Shown: one piece after another, positions 10,795-20,553 of the stretch | Layout of the letters: every line of letters starts with the position of its first letter | Position numbering within the stretch: the stretch's first letter is position 1 | Assembly (NCBI GenBank): GCA_964006375.1 | Contig: OZ023266.1 | Coordinates: 61,387,946 to 61,451,945, forward strand | Source: Tillus elongatus | Lineage: Eukaryota > Arthropoda > Insecta > Coleoptera > Cleridae | Reading direction: 5' to 3' | DNA: 64,000 nt | Notes under the pieces: generated by a model | The model's input: only the letters and a program-made list of their open reading frames with translations | What the model was told of the DNA's origin: nothing | Database searches by the model: none | Translations under genes and position numbers: made by a program

Positions 10795-12061
10795 TGAAAA
10801 TCATACCTGGAAGACCAATCTCAGTTTGTATCAGCTAATGGTGAAAAATCACCTACATTAGATCTAAAATACGGTGTGCCACAGGGATCGGTCCGTGGGC
10901 CTATTTTATTCTTGATATACATCAATGACCTACCAAAATCAACTGACTTAGGTAATTTTGTTCTATTTGCTGATGATACGACTTTTGTTTTCTCAGATCC
11001 AAACATCAATACAGTACACTCTACCATTAGCAGAATAAAATATGTCTGTCAGGATTGGTTCTCGGCAAATCAGCTTTGCTTGAACAGCCTAAAATCAGAG
11101 TCTTTATTGTTTTCGTTAAAGCACAATCTCGTCAATGGCGCTAACACCGAGATTGTGAAGTTCCTTGGAGTTATGGTCGACAGCAGGCTGATTTGGGACT
11201 CACATTGCATCTACGCATGTCAGAGGGCATCCCGTGGCATGTTTCTCCTGCGGAGTCTTTCGGCCCAGGTCTCTACCCCCACCTTAAAAAGTGCATACTA
11301 TGGATGTGTGCATAGTATCTTAACTTATGCCATTCTGGTATGGGAGCACTCACCACACTCTGAATTTGTTTTCGCAACCCAACATAAGGCAATCTGAATC
11401 CTGGGCAGTTTGGGGTATAGAGATGACTGTCGTGGCCACTTTCGAAGCTTTCAGATACTTACAATACCTTGTGTCTATATTTTGCAGTGTCTTTTATATG
11501 TTAAGTGCCATGAATCAGACTTCACTAGGCACAGTACCATTCATAGTCATCTTATGCGCGGTAAAGATAACTTCGCAGTCGATTTCATGCGCTTAAAAAG
11601 AACAAGAAACGGAACCAACCACTATGGAATGAAATTTTATAACAAACTCCCTCATAATATAAGAAATTTACATTACAACAAATTCAAGTCTGCTATTAAG
11701 AACATTTTGATAAGCAATGCTTTTTATTCATTTGATGAATATTTTGCTTATCGCATAAAATAAACGCTCCCACGCCATGAATGTATAGTGTTATATCGCT
11801 GGACTTTTGTTGACTTGTTCTGTTTTGTGCTTTTTTGTGTTTTGTTTTGTTTTTTGTTTGGATGTTAATCCACATGTTTATGTTTCTGTATATTCATGCA
11901 GGTTTTAATTGTGTGTTTTCACTTATACTGCTGATTTGTATGTTATTTGTGAATAAGATGTATGTTATCACTTTTGTGATTTCGTTTGTACGCATAAGTA
12001 CATGACCTGTGTAATGCACCACTGTGCAAAGACACCAATAAACAATTATTATTATTATTAT
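10795..12061 (+). mobile_element. CR1-like non-LTR retrotransposon, 5'-truncated
   Basis: It starts inside the RT domain (SYLEDQSQFVSANGEKSP region) and runs to a 3' end made of an ATT microsatellite just after AATAAACAATT, a terminus typical of CR1-type elements. It lies between the arms of the 10186/12862 inverted repeat. Confidence 0.82.
10803..11763 (+). pseudogene. CR1-like reverse transcriptase C-terminal fragment
   Basis: It encodes GVPQGSVRGPILFLIYINDL then LFADDTTFVFSDPNI, FLGVMVDSRLIWDSH and the C-terminal YGMKFYNKLPHNIRNLHYNK with AFYSFDEYF. FADD is the RT catalytic box. A TGA at 11395-11397 splits the frame; the downstream piece is open in a shifted reading (about 11410-11763). 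The endonuclease and most of the RT fingers are missing. Without RNase H and with this ending it fits CR1/Jockey-type elements rather than the LOA group seen elsewhere in the window. Confidence 0.85.
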
Positions 12062-12413
12062 AAATATCCTGAAAGATAATAAAAGTTTCATTCAAATAAT
12101 TTATCATGTTCCTATACCTAAATAGGCAGGTTTCCGAAATAAAATCACATTTCTATAAATATCAAATTATTTTATCATATTTTGTATGTATTATAGGTAC
12201 CTAATATGAAATGTCATGGAACATGTCATAATGAAAATCTGCATCAATAATAAACTGTTTGCGCGGTCTTTAACGAAAATTTGGTTTAAAAAGGATCAAA
12301 ATGGAAGGCAATAAACATTCAAAGGAAGTTTTGATGAAATTGTTTATTCTTCATGGCAAATGTGATCAAATTATAGCAAGAACATGCAGAAGGTTCAATG
12401 AAATCCAAATTTT

Positions 12414-12862
12414 GTATTTATCAGTAAAATCACAAATTTTTAACAACCCTATATAATGGAGAACAAATTTCCTTAGCCATAGCTAATACACAGGAGATTG
12501 GTAAGCTACAGCCAAATTTTCGGCTTTCTAAGAATCCAAATACCGCAGTAATAAACATTTAATTGAACCTGTTTGGCTCAAAAAATATGGAAAACAATTA
12601 ATTTCTCGAAAACCGCTGGAGATTGGTATAGGGAAGTATCTTACAAAAATAATCTGAAAGCAATAGCGAAGTCAAAAATGCATAATATACAGCATGTCTC
12701 ATTTAAAATATCAATGTTGTTGCCACTTTTCAATATAAGCGGCAACGCCGCAGCGCTGAAAATATTTTAGATGGATAGAGCAGAACTAATTACCCAAGAA
12801 ACCAAATTTTCAAAATAATCCTATGCCTCATTCTCCATAAATGTCTAGCCTACCATTGACCG
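12414..12862 (-). repeat. Right arm of long inverted repeat
   Basis: It is the reverse complement of the left arm at 10186-10728, lacking the internal 90-bp duplication. The similarity stops at GGTC in both arms (outer edges 10186 and 12862), which suggests true element ends. Together the arms flank 1.7 kb that contains a CR1-like fragment. Confidence 0.85.
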
Positions 12863-13786
12863 TAAGTATAATAGGTACATAAAACAAACGTTTATGTGGT
12901 AAATATAAACATTATTCGAACTGATAAATATTATTTCTCAGAATAGAAAATCAATTATTCTAGAACCCAGCTTTTGAAATGATCTATGGAAAATTTAATA
13001 AGTAAATATGTCCAAGAACACTGGGTATAAATATGTATGGTTATGTCCACATTTAATTTACATTTCAGGTGTTATATGGCTTAGCCTTACTTTTGATTTG
13101 TAAGCAGGCGCAAATAAGTCATGGACTCAGGAGGACGTTTAAGAAAGAATATGTGCCACCTGTATGTAACTAATCGTACAAGGAAGGCATTAAAAATGAT
13201 TTTAAAAGCCAAACCAGACATTTAGTCATTATATTTTATATTCCATTACTTTTTTTTCCTGAAAGCTGTCGAAAATTTCACAAAACTGTTTAATACCTCG
13301 TAATGTTACATACAGTAACCTTGGAATTCTGAGAATTATCTAAAAATGCAATATATAGGTGTCCCATTTGAAATAAGATTTTAGAGTTTCATTTTGTTGA
13401 TTCCACATATGCAACCCCATGTGTTAGATATATCGAGAGACTATAATAGAGGGAAAAGTGTTTAAGAAGCAGAAACTTCAATGAAAATCCCAGCTTTTAA
13501 AACATTGTACTGGCAGTTTTCCTAAAAATCTCTGACTTGTAGAATTTCACAAAACAATTCAATATGTTTTAAATGGTCGACAATAAGTATACAAAATGAT
13601 ACATAAAGTAACCTAAAATTTTGAAAAATAGAGGGTGTTCTGTAGTATTTCAAAGACAATGGCGAAGTCTTAAATCACATAGTTTTATGGTATTAGCAGT
13701 CAAATAATATTCCATTTAAAACTATGTATAATTTACAAAACATGTTACTCTGTCAAAAGATACTAAATATAGATGTAGACTTCTTC
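12863..13786. repeat. Intron with two diverged copies of a 120-bp phrase
   Basis: Around 13260-13350 and 13535-13640 a similar sequence occurs twice (AATTTCACAAAACNNTTNAAT, then TACATA.AGTAACCT and a TTTTGA.AA piece), each followed by a GTGT(C/T)C.. motif. Otherwise AT-rich intron without coding signal. Confidence 0.4.
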
Positions 13787-13789
13787 TCT

Positions 13790-13892
13790 GGCTTCATAAT
13801 TGCTTGTTTTCTTCTCTGTAAACACGGTTTTGGCCTGTTACCTTAATAGGGGGAACCTGGTTACAGAGAAGAAAACAAGCAATTGTGAAGCC
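13790..13892. repeat. Near-perfect 32-bp hairpin
   Basis: Arm 13790-13821 (GGCTTCATAATTGCTTGTTT...) is the reverse complement of 13861-13892 with one mismatch, around a 39-base loop. Weaker pairing extends outward for another dozen bases. It lies 85 bp from the mariner end. Confidence 0.9.
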
Positions 13893-13974
13893 AAAGACGA
13901 AGCCTTTACATCTGTTTTTAGTATGGAACGGTTTCACCAAGTAAGAGCATCAAAATTCATGAATTGTCAAAAGA

Positions 13975-15276
13975 TACGAGGCGTGTTTTTAAAGTAAATA
14001 CCGTTTTAAAATTCCACCAAAGTGAGCGCTGCTGCGGCTTTCCTCGCTTGTGTGCTGTGTACCTACTTAAAACTGTTGACAAGCCGTAGACATTATTATT
14101 GAAAGATTTGACTCTGTTTATCTTTGTTTGTCACTATTTAAAATGCCTCCGCCGATCGATAATTCTGCTGACTGTGAAATACGCGCTGAGATTCGTTTTC
14201 TTAGTGTTAGGGGCATTAAACAGATCAGTATAGAGAAAATATTATGAGTGATGAAATGATCCGCAAATCATTAATTATTTTAAAGATTGTCGCACGAATG
14301 TTCATGATGAGGAACGAAGTGGGCGACCTTCTGAAGATTTGGTTCAGAAAGTTGACAAAAAAAGTGAAAGAGAACAGACGCTTTACGATTTCGTCGCTAT
14401 ATGATGAGTTTCCTCAAGTTTCCAGAACTGATCTCTATAAAGTTGTTACCAAACGCTTAAATTAACAAAAGTTGTGCTCACGTTGGGAACCGAAAATGTT
14501 GACTGAATTGCACAAAACCATATGTGTAGCCAGTGCATTTACTTTCCTTGAGCGGTACAGTGAGTGAGGTGATGATTTTTTAAGCCAAATTGACACAGGT
14601 GACGAAACATGGGTAGCTTACGTTACACCAGAACTGAAGGAGCAATCTATGAAATGGCGGCACTAAACATCACCCACAAAAGTGAAGCTCAAACAAACAA
14701 GTTCAGTCTGGAAAATCATGTGTACCGTGTTTTGGGGAAGAAAGGGGGCTTCTGGACTTTTTGCCTCGTGGTGATACAATAAATTCTACAACATATTGTG
14801 AGACCTTAAAAAACTGTGTCGTGCAATCCAAAACAAAAGATGGCGCATGTTGAGTAAGTGAATCATTTTGCTTTATGACAATGCCCGTCCATATGCAGCT
14901 CCTCGAACTCAACATCTCATAGCATATTTTTTCCACTGGAAACAACTTGTGCACCCTCCATACAGTCCTGATTTTGCACCCAGTGGCTACCACTTGTTCC
15001 TGTATTTGAAGAAGCATCTAGGTGGTCAGCGCCACGACGACGATAAGGTGGTCAAAACGGCTGTCGTGCTGTGGTTGTCAAATCAGGCGGCAGACTTCTA
15101 TGAGCATGAGGTTCAAAACCTGATTGTACGATACGATAAATGCCTTAATATTGGTAGAAATTATGTGAAAAAGTAAATAATTAAAGTACAGGCTTTCGTG
15201 TAAAAATAAAACTGTTAAGAAACGTTTAGTTTTTTTTAATTTGAAAACGGTACTTACTTTAAAAACACACCTAGTA
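13975..15276 (+). mobile_element. mariner element, full length, inactive
   Basis: The terminal inverted repeats read CGAGGCGTGTTTTTAAAGTA at 13977 and, at the other end in reverse complement, CTAGGTGTGTTTTTAAAGTA. Both are flanked by TA (13975-13976 and 15275-15276), the mariner target duplication. The length of 1,298 bp is normal for the family. It sits 47 bp from dynein exon k's donor side. Confidence 0.92.
14143..15176 (+). pseudogene. mariner transposase pseudogene
   Basis: It starts at ATG 14143 (MPPPIDNSADCEIRAEIRFL). Recognisable parts are a helix-turn-helix stretch (FTISSLYDEFPQVSRTDLYK), TGDETWVAYVTPELKEQSM (first catalytic Asp), LLYDNARPYAAPRTQHLIAY (second Asp) and HPPYSPDFAPSGYHLFLYLK. 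In mariner the last motif is normally APSDYHLF, so the third catalytic Asp is Gly here. Several frameshifts and stops occur (for example near 14227, 14567 and 14667). Non-functional. Confidence 0.9.
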
Positions 15277-15322
15277 TTTAAAATAATATAATAATGATAA
15301 AACATTATCATCCTATACTTAC

Positions 15323-15574
15323 TCTTTACTATAATCACTTATGTAAGCATAAACGTGGTTGACCTTTATGACTGTCAGTTTATATAACAGCTGACACAAT
15401 TTTTGTTGCCATTCAGAACAGAGATCAACAACAGCTTTCTTAAAGTTTGCACAATTTACCAAGATAAAGTGTACAGATGTTACAGTTTCTTGCATTTGAA
15501 TGTTATTCGCTACTTCAGTGTAGCGAGCGATGTTTGCATCAAACAGAGCCGCAGCTGGATTTTCACTTTCATAT
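15323..15574 (-). CDS. Dynein heavy chain exon k (residues 769-852 plus split codon)
   Basis: The acceptor is ttccag, whose first exon base completes Arg, and the donor is AAAGA/gtaagt. It begins (R)YESENPAAALFDANIARYTE then VANNIQMQETVTSVHFILVN, a near-diagnostic axonemal dynein tail segment. It ends KLTVIKVNHVYAYISDYSKE. A longer open frame that overlaps it on the same strand is intron read-through. Confidence 0.96.
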
Positions 15575-16195
15575 CTGGAATTAAAACGAATAGAATTTTT
15601 TTAAATTTATGTTCAACTTGATTTTTCAAGCGATTAGCATTATAAATATAAATGAAATGAAAATAAAAACGCAGAAAGTATGTGTTAAAAATTAAATAGT
15701 GGATGATGGTAGTGAATTTAAATGTTTTGTAACAGGTTATTGTTTGTTTGAAGGTAATTCTCACCAAAAACAAGTGTAACGGTAACAAATATAATAAACA
15801 AATTCTAACAAAATAAAAAAATAGCAAGAAGTAGTCTAATGTGTCGTTCAAGTTTACTTGGCGTCAGGTAACTGTCGACTGCTGATCTGTATTCCGTGCA
15901 CCCCACATGCCTCTATGAGAGATGAAATCTAATGGTCACACCAAGGTATCTCTGTAAACGAGGTAGGGTCATGTTACAATTTCAAATTTTAATAACTCAA
16001 TTTGTCATTATCTAAAAAACTACTATTAGTAGTCTATATTAAGGCAAGTTTTGTTAAAATAGCTTTTTTATTTTTGGAGATACAAACATTTCTTTAAGAA
16101 ATTTGTTTCCCCCAGAAAAACCGGTATGAGTGTGCCAGCCAGCGAACCCATTCAAAGTATTAACAGAAAAAACATGTGACAGGTTCAATCAAAAA
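15575..16195. other. Intron sequence with one dispersed-repeat trace
   Basis: AT-rich intron upstream of exon k's acceptor. A diverged CCAGCCAGCGAACC piece near 16137 resembles the CCTGGCCAACGAACC phrase of the dispersed repeat. No coding signal apart from read-through of the exon frame. Confidence 0.4.
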
Positions 16196-16623
16196 AAGTT
16201 AATTATTTTACTTCCACATCGTTAATACGTGTGGAAGTATAGCATCGGCGCATGTGGTTTGGTAAAAATTTACATTTTTTCGTTAAAACTCAATTAATAT
16301 AATGTTTTAGGGTTTGTTTATTAGAAAATCTTCAATTTCATCAAACATCTGGTATTCTGTGCTGAAATTAAATTAGGGGTTGAATGTGTGGGGGTGGAAT
16401 ATTGGTGCAGGAAATTTCGAATTTTGCTAAAACCACGTAAAAAGTCTCAAAACATAAATATAGAAAACTATTCTGGAACGAAATTTTTTTGTCAGTCTGT
16501 ATGTGTCTCTGTTAGTAGGCGCAATAACTTTCGAACGAATTGAGATATCATCTTCAAATTTGGTATCCAGTTAGCACCCGACAAAGGAACGTTTCAAATT
16601 GTTTTTGGGTAACATCGCTTTAG
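16196..16623 (-). repeat. Inverted copy of the satellite-like unit found at 29.6-31.5 kb
   Basis: In reverse complement it carries the same order of phrases as the 29585-31505 array: AGCGATGTTACCC, CGTTCCTTTGTCGGGTGCTA, CTGGATACCAAATTTGAAGA, the CAGACTGACAAAAA stretch and CAAACATCTGGTATTC in the opposite sense. An ACTTCCACATCG...CGTGTGGAAGT palindrome is at 16210-16238. A LOA-group element begins where it ends. Confidence 0.8.
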
Positions 16624-16984
16624 GCGGCTGGTAACTCCGCCATGGACGGTCCCAAGCCCGGCTGAGAAAGGAGGAGGGCAATACCGTAACCCTACCAAGG
16701 CATGTCTTGGGAGAGCCGGGAATGCTTGTCTTAACTGGCCGGCATTGCGAGGAGAGACCTTTATAAAAAACCCACATCACAAGGTCGTTGGAGGGTTGGT
16801 GCCGAAGCGATGATGCTTTTAGTCGATATGGCCGGGCATTGGCAGGTTGGTAATTCTGCCCCTAACGTAATCCTCCCCAGGGAAACCGGGCGACCTCCCT
16901 GTGTATAAATGCCTCTCCATGCGATGCGGGGCTCTTCCATGGAGGTTAACCACAATTTTCCCCAGCTGTGCGTGGGTTCAGAAT

Positions 16985-17884
16985 ATGAACACGATAGACA
17001 CAGACCCAAACGAGATCGGTAATAATACTCTCGATCTCCAGGCAACTGGAGAACACATAGAGGTAGAAATGGGGGTTGTCTCCTCTCTTACCGTCAAACC
17101 GATGGAGGGGGGGGGGGGTCGGAGGGTCATCCTCTCCCTATCCTCCAAATCTGTCCTCCAATGAGGGGCGGGAGCTCCTAATCTTCCGTGCGCCACTCGG
17201 AGGAGCGAAGGAAAAAACAACGATTGAATGGGGGTTGTCTCCTCTCTTACCGCCAAACCGATGGAGGGGGGTCAAGGGTCATCCTCTCCCTATTCTCCAA
17301 ATCTGTCCTCCGATGAGCGGCGGGAGCTCCTAATATCTTCCGTGCGCCACTCTGAGGAGCGAAGGAACAAACGATTGCCTCGTCCGCTCGAGGCAGGGGT
17401 GCCATATTCAACTGCCTTGAGTCAGGCACTAACGGAAGTCGGGTCCCGACGGGCTCAGGTGGGGGTTGAGGGCTCTGAGGGTACGATAAAACGACCCAAG
17501 GAGTCTGATGCCGCTACTGAGGGCGCCGTCAGCGGAAAGCGATTCCGGTCAGACGGCAGCACACCACAACAGAGGGTAAAAAAGCCCCGAGAGGGTGCTG
17601 TCAGTAAGACGTTAAGTGAGGTGACTGGAGGGGTGGGAGTGGGCATTATCCACTCTGAATATCCCTCCTCCTCACTGTATAATGAAGCGGGCCCTTCCGA
17701 TAGTGGGGGGGATCAATCCCTCTGGCTATTCCCTCGGGAAGTGGCACCGCAGGGGGAATCAAATCCACCAAAAAAATGGGCCCCAATAGAGGAGGTGGCA
17801 GGATACATCCTTCCACCAGACCTATTAGGTGCATACAGGCAAATTTTCATCATGCTAAGGCAGCGACATACCTTCTTAGCATGA
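16985..17884 (+). pseudogene. ORF1 remnant of the second LOA-group element
   Basis: The best start is ATG 16985 (MNTIDTDPNEIGNNTLDLQA), which runs into the first 159-bp repeat and is then shifted by the G run. The second repeat restores a 218-codon frame (17228-17884) with a basic, Ser/Pro-rich stretch (SGKRFRSDGSTPQQRVKKPR) like the linker of the intact ORF1 at 50899. It ends IFIMLRQRHTFLA without the DUF4780-like C-terminal region, presumably through deletion. Confidence 0.7.
17069..17375 (+). repeat. Tandem duplication, period 159 bp, in ORF1
   Basis: 17069-17227 and 17228-17375 both begin ATGGGGGTTGTCTCCTCTCT and both end near GAGGAGCGAAGGAA. Both read MGVVSSLT.KPMEG. The copies differ by several substitutions, by the length of a G run and by small indels. 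Confidence 0.92.
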
Positions 17885-17885
17885 A

Positions 17886-19459
17886 ATGAAAGTAGGAGCA
17901 GATAGACATCTCCAAGAGCCCTGGACCGCCAGGTCGGACCGAACTAAAGGGCTGGGTAACACTTCTGGTAAGATAGTAGAGGTGGACTCTGGTACCAACC
18001 CCAGAGCCTGTATCTGGATCAGAAACAACTTGCAGTATTTTACACTATCAGAATACTGCACCAAGGACATGGTAGCCATCATCTCATGATCACAACTACT
18101 GCAAGAACAATTATCACCTTGTAATGGGATGTGATGCGAACTCCCATCATCTGGTTTGAGGGAGCACAGACACTAACAGACGAGGTGAGTCACTATTTGA
18201 ATACATATTAGGGGGGGAGCTGGTTGTCAACAACATAGGCTCGGAACCCACCTTTCTAACGGTCAATCGAAGACAGGTTTTAGATCTTACGATCAGCTTA
18301 AGGCTGTAGAGCTCCAAAATCCTCAAATGGAGGGTGTCGTCTGAACCCTCATGTTCGGACCATGCCCACATCCTATTTGAGATTGAAACAGGCCCTAGAC
18401 CTGTGGTGGAGTATCGCGACCCGAGGAGGACGGATTGGGAGCGGTACAAGCAATCCCTCACCACCCGACTTGTGTCCGCTATCCCCACAGTGAGGGATCG
18501 TGAAGAGATTGAGATTACGGCAGAACAGGTAAGGGAGGCTGTGGTCTCAGCATATCACGAAAATTGTCCACTAAAGTCAAAAAAAGATAGTCGAGGGTCT
18601 ACTTGGTGGAACAATAACCTCGAAAAACTACGAAGAGAAGTGAGACGTCTCTTCAATCGTGCTAAAACAACAGGCAACTGGGAACAATATAAATGCGCTC
18701 TAACACATTACAACAAAGAGATAAGAAACGCTAAGAGGGAATCCTGCAGGAGGTTCTGCAGGGACATCTCTAATTTGCCCAGCAGCGCCAGAATCCACAG
18801 AATTCTCTCCCGCGACCGTGTCCAGGAACTGGGATCGATAAAACGACCAGATGGCTCCTTTATTGAATCACGGTAAGAAACATTAGAGCTCTTAGCACAC
18901 ACACACACTTCCCAGATTGTCTGATCCTGAGCAACGAAGATGTCCGGCCAGCCGAGGGTCGATTTAAACGCCCTTGGAGAGAGGACTGGCGGGTTGCTCG
19001 GAGAATAGTTACGGCCTCGGCGGTGGAGTGTGCTATGAAACATTTCCAGCCATTCAAGGCGCCAGGGGAGGATGGGGTGGTACCGGTCCTTCTACAAAAT
19101 GGACTGGAGATTCTCCTACCTTTCCTAATCAGGCTGTATAGAGCCAGTCTAACTTGGAACTATATTCCGTCCAGCTGGACGGTGATTAGGGGGGTTTACA
19201 TTCCCAAATTGGGATGTAATGACCTCCTACCCACATCACTGAGACCTCTCAGTATTACATCATTCCTCTTGAAGGGATTGGAAAAGATACTGGACGGACA
19301 CATTAGGGGGAGCATCTTAGTCAACAACCCCCTTAATACCCACCAGTATGCCTACCAAACTGGCAAATCCACTGAGTTAACACTCAATAACTTCGTCGAG
19401 AAGATCACACACTCCCTGGAGAACGGGGAGGTGGCGGTGGCTGCATTTCTCGACATTGG
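17886..19459 (+). pseudogene. ORF2 fragments of the second LOA-group element
   Basis: The order is: endonuclease N-terminal piece (LQEPWTARSDRTKGLGNTSG), internal deletion, endonuclease C-terminal piece (GCDANSHHL, NRRQVLDLTIS, SCSDHAHILFEIE), linker (WWNNNLEKLRREVRRLFNRA), RT fingers (HFQPFKAPGEDGVVPVLLQN, RPLSITSFLLKGLEKILD, QYAYQTGKSTELTLNNFVEK) and then AAFLDIG, where it stops before the catalytic boxes. Stops are at about 18088, 18307 and 18875. Non-functional. Confidence 0.87.
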
Positions 19460-19906
19460 GAATATTGAAAAGATTCAGTTAATTTAAAATTAATTATTAA
19501 ATAAACTGAAACATTAATTGCCATCGGAAAAATAAATAACAAAATTATGTAAGTGGTGGTAATCCAAGCGGGAGATAGATGTGAGGTTACCTAACACTTT
19601 AAAGCAGGACAAACAAATATTTAAAAAAACTGTAAACGCAAACGGGAGTAGGACGTCGTTTCAGCGGTGTCAGAGTCAGACTTTCGGCACATGGACGACT
19701 GGCCTCCACATCCGCTGGCTAGGCGACCTGTCGACTTTCATATCGTCCGCTCTTTAGCGCATGCGGCCTGGTGTGGAATATGCGATCAATATTCTCTGAT
19801 CGGTGCAGGGCAGTTTTTATGTACATATTAGAACTGAAACTTAAAGTCTAATGACAGTCTAATTAAAAGCATCAACCGTCACAATGCAATAATTGGTAAT
19901 ACATAC
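19460..19906. other. Intron sequence, nothing recognised
   Basis: The stretch 19640-19800 is more GC-rich than typical intron (GACGACTGGCCTCCACATCC) but shows no frame or repeat that I can match. It may be the far side of the rearrangement that truncated the LOA-group element. Confidence 0.35.
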
Positions 19907-20003
19907 CTTTCTATAAATCTATCTTTGTCCATTTCCCAAAGGCTTCGGTAAGGTTCCCATATTTTCATGTAATTTTGAAACCCTTTCAGGTTAAAAATGA
20001 CCT
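19907..20003 (-). CDS. Dynein heavy chain exon j (residues 737-768 plus split codon)
   Basis: This is a short 97-bp exon (acceptor attctag, donor GAAAG/gtatgt). Together with the split codon it reads EVIFNLKGFQNYMKIWEPYRS then LWEMDKDRFIER. The F..Y...W..Y..LW..DKD.FI..RY motif is a strong dynein heavy chain signature across this junction. Confidence 0.94.
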
Positions 20004-20243
20004 CTAGAATTAAGTGAAAATTATATATTAGTTTAAAGAGCAACTTAATTAATGAAACTACATAATATGCATGTTAGATTAAATGTGTTGTGGGCATAGA
20101 GAATTGCTGTTGTTAAAATCATTAACTTTCTCAACAACTTACATCATAAAGAGGTTTTCACATATTACATTTCTAAGTGTAAAAGCGTACTTCTGCCAAA
20201 CTTAAAAACAAAATATTAAAAACCTAGATAATAAAATTATTAC

Positions 20244-20436
20244 CATCATCGAGCATTTTCTGGAGCTTAATACATTCATCATAATTCCATATTATTTCAC
20301 TAAATGTGGGAAAATTCGTATCGGCAACATGAAATTTATCATTCAATCTAGGAACAGAAGACAAAGCATTGACTATATTTCTTAATGTATCTTCAATTAC
20401 TTTGATTATTTCTATCAAACTTGGCGTACAAACTAT
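20244..20436 (-). CDS. Dynein heavy chain exon i (residues 673-736 plus split codon)
   Basis: The acceptor is ttttag and the donor is GATG/gtaata, leaving one base of a split codon. It encodes IVCTPSLIEIIKVIEDTLRNIV then SSVPRLNDKFHVADTNFPTF and EIIWNYDECIKLQKMLDD. The P.L..I......I...L..VPRL segment is conserved among axonemal heavy chains and leads into the next short exon. Confidence 0.92.
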
Positions 20437-20553
20437 CTAAAATAAATCAAAATCAAATCAGTTGCTGCCTTTTCATCTATTTTTATACGTTCCTGAAACT
20501 CCTATTAACTACCACAAAGGTGAGTCTTAATTTTGAAAATGTACAGATACAAA

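Larger units (their letters stand above)
16624..19459 (+). mobile_element. Second LOA-group non-LTR element, rearranged and 3'-truncated
   Basis: A GC-rich block starts at CGGCTGGTAACTCC (about 16624) and stops abruptly at 19459 inside the RT catalytic region. It has a 5' UTR, an ORF1 remnant (16985-17884) and ORF2 pieces (17886-19459). It is distinct from the element at 50542 but clearly related (GCDANSHH, RGESLFEYI, SCSDHAHI). Loss of the 3' side is odd for a non-LTR element, which is usually truncated at the 5' side. Confidence 0.85.

Noticed and set aside
15510..15851. 113-codon minus-strand frame overlapping exon k
   Set aside because: It is in a different frame from the dynein exon and is mostly AT-rich intron with hydrophobic low-complexity translation.
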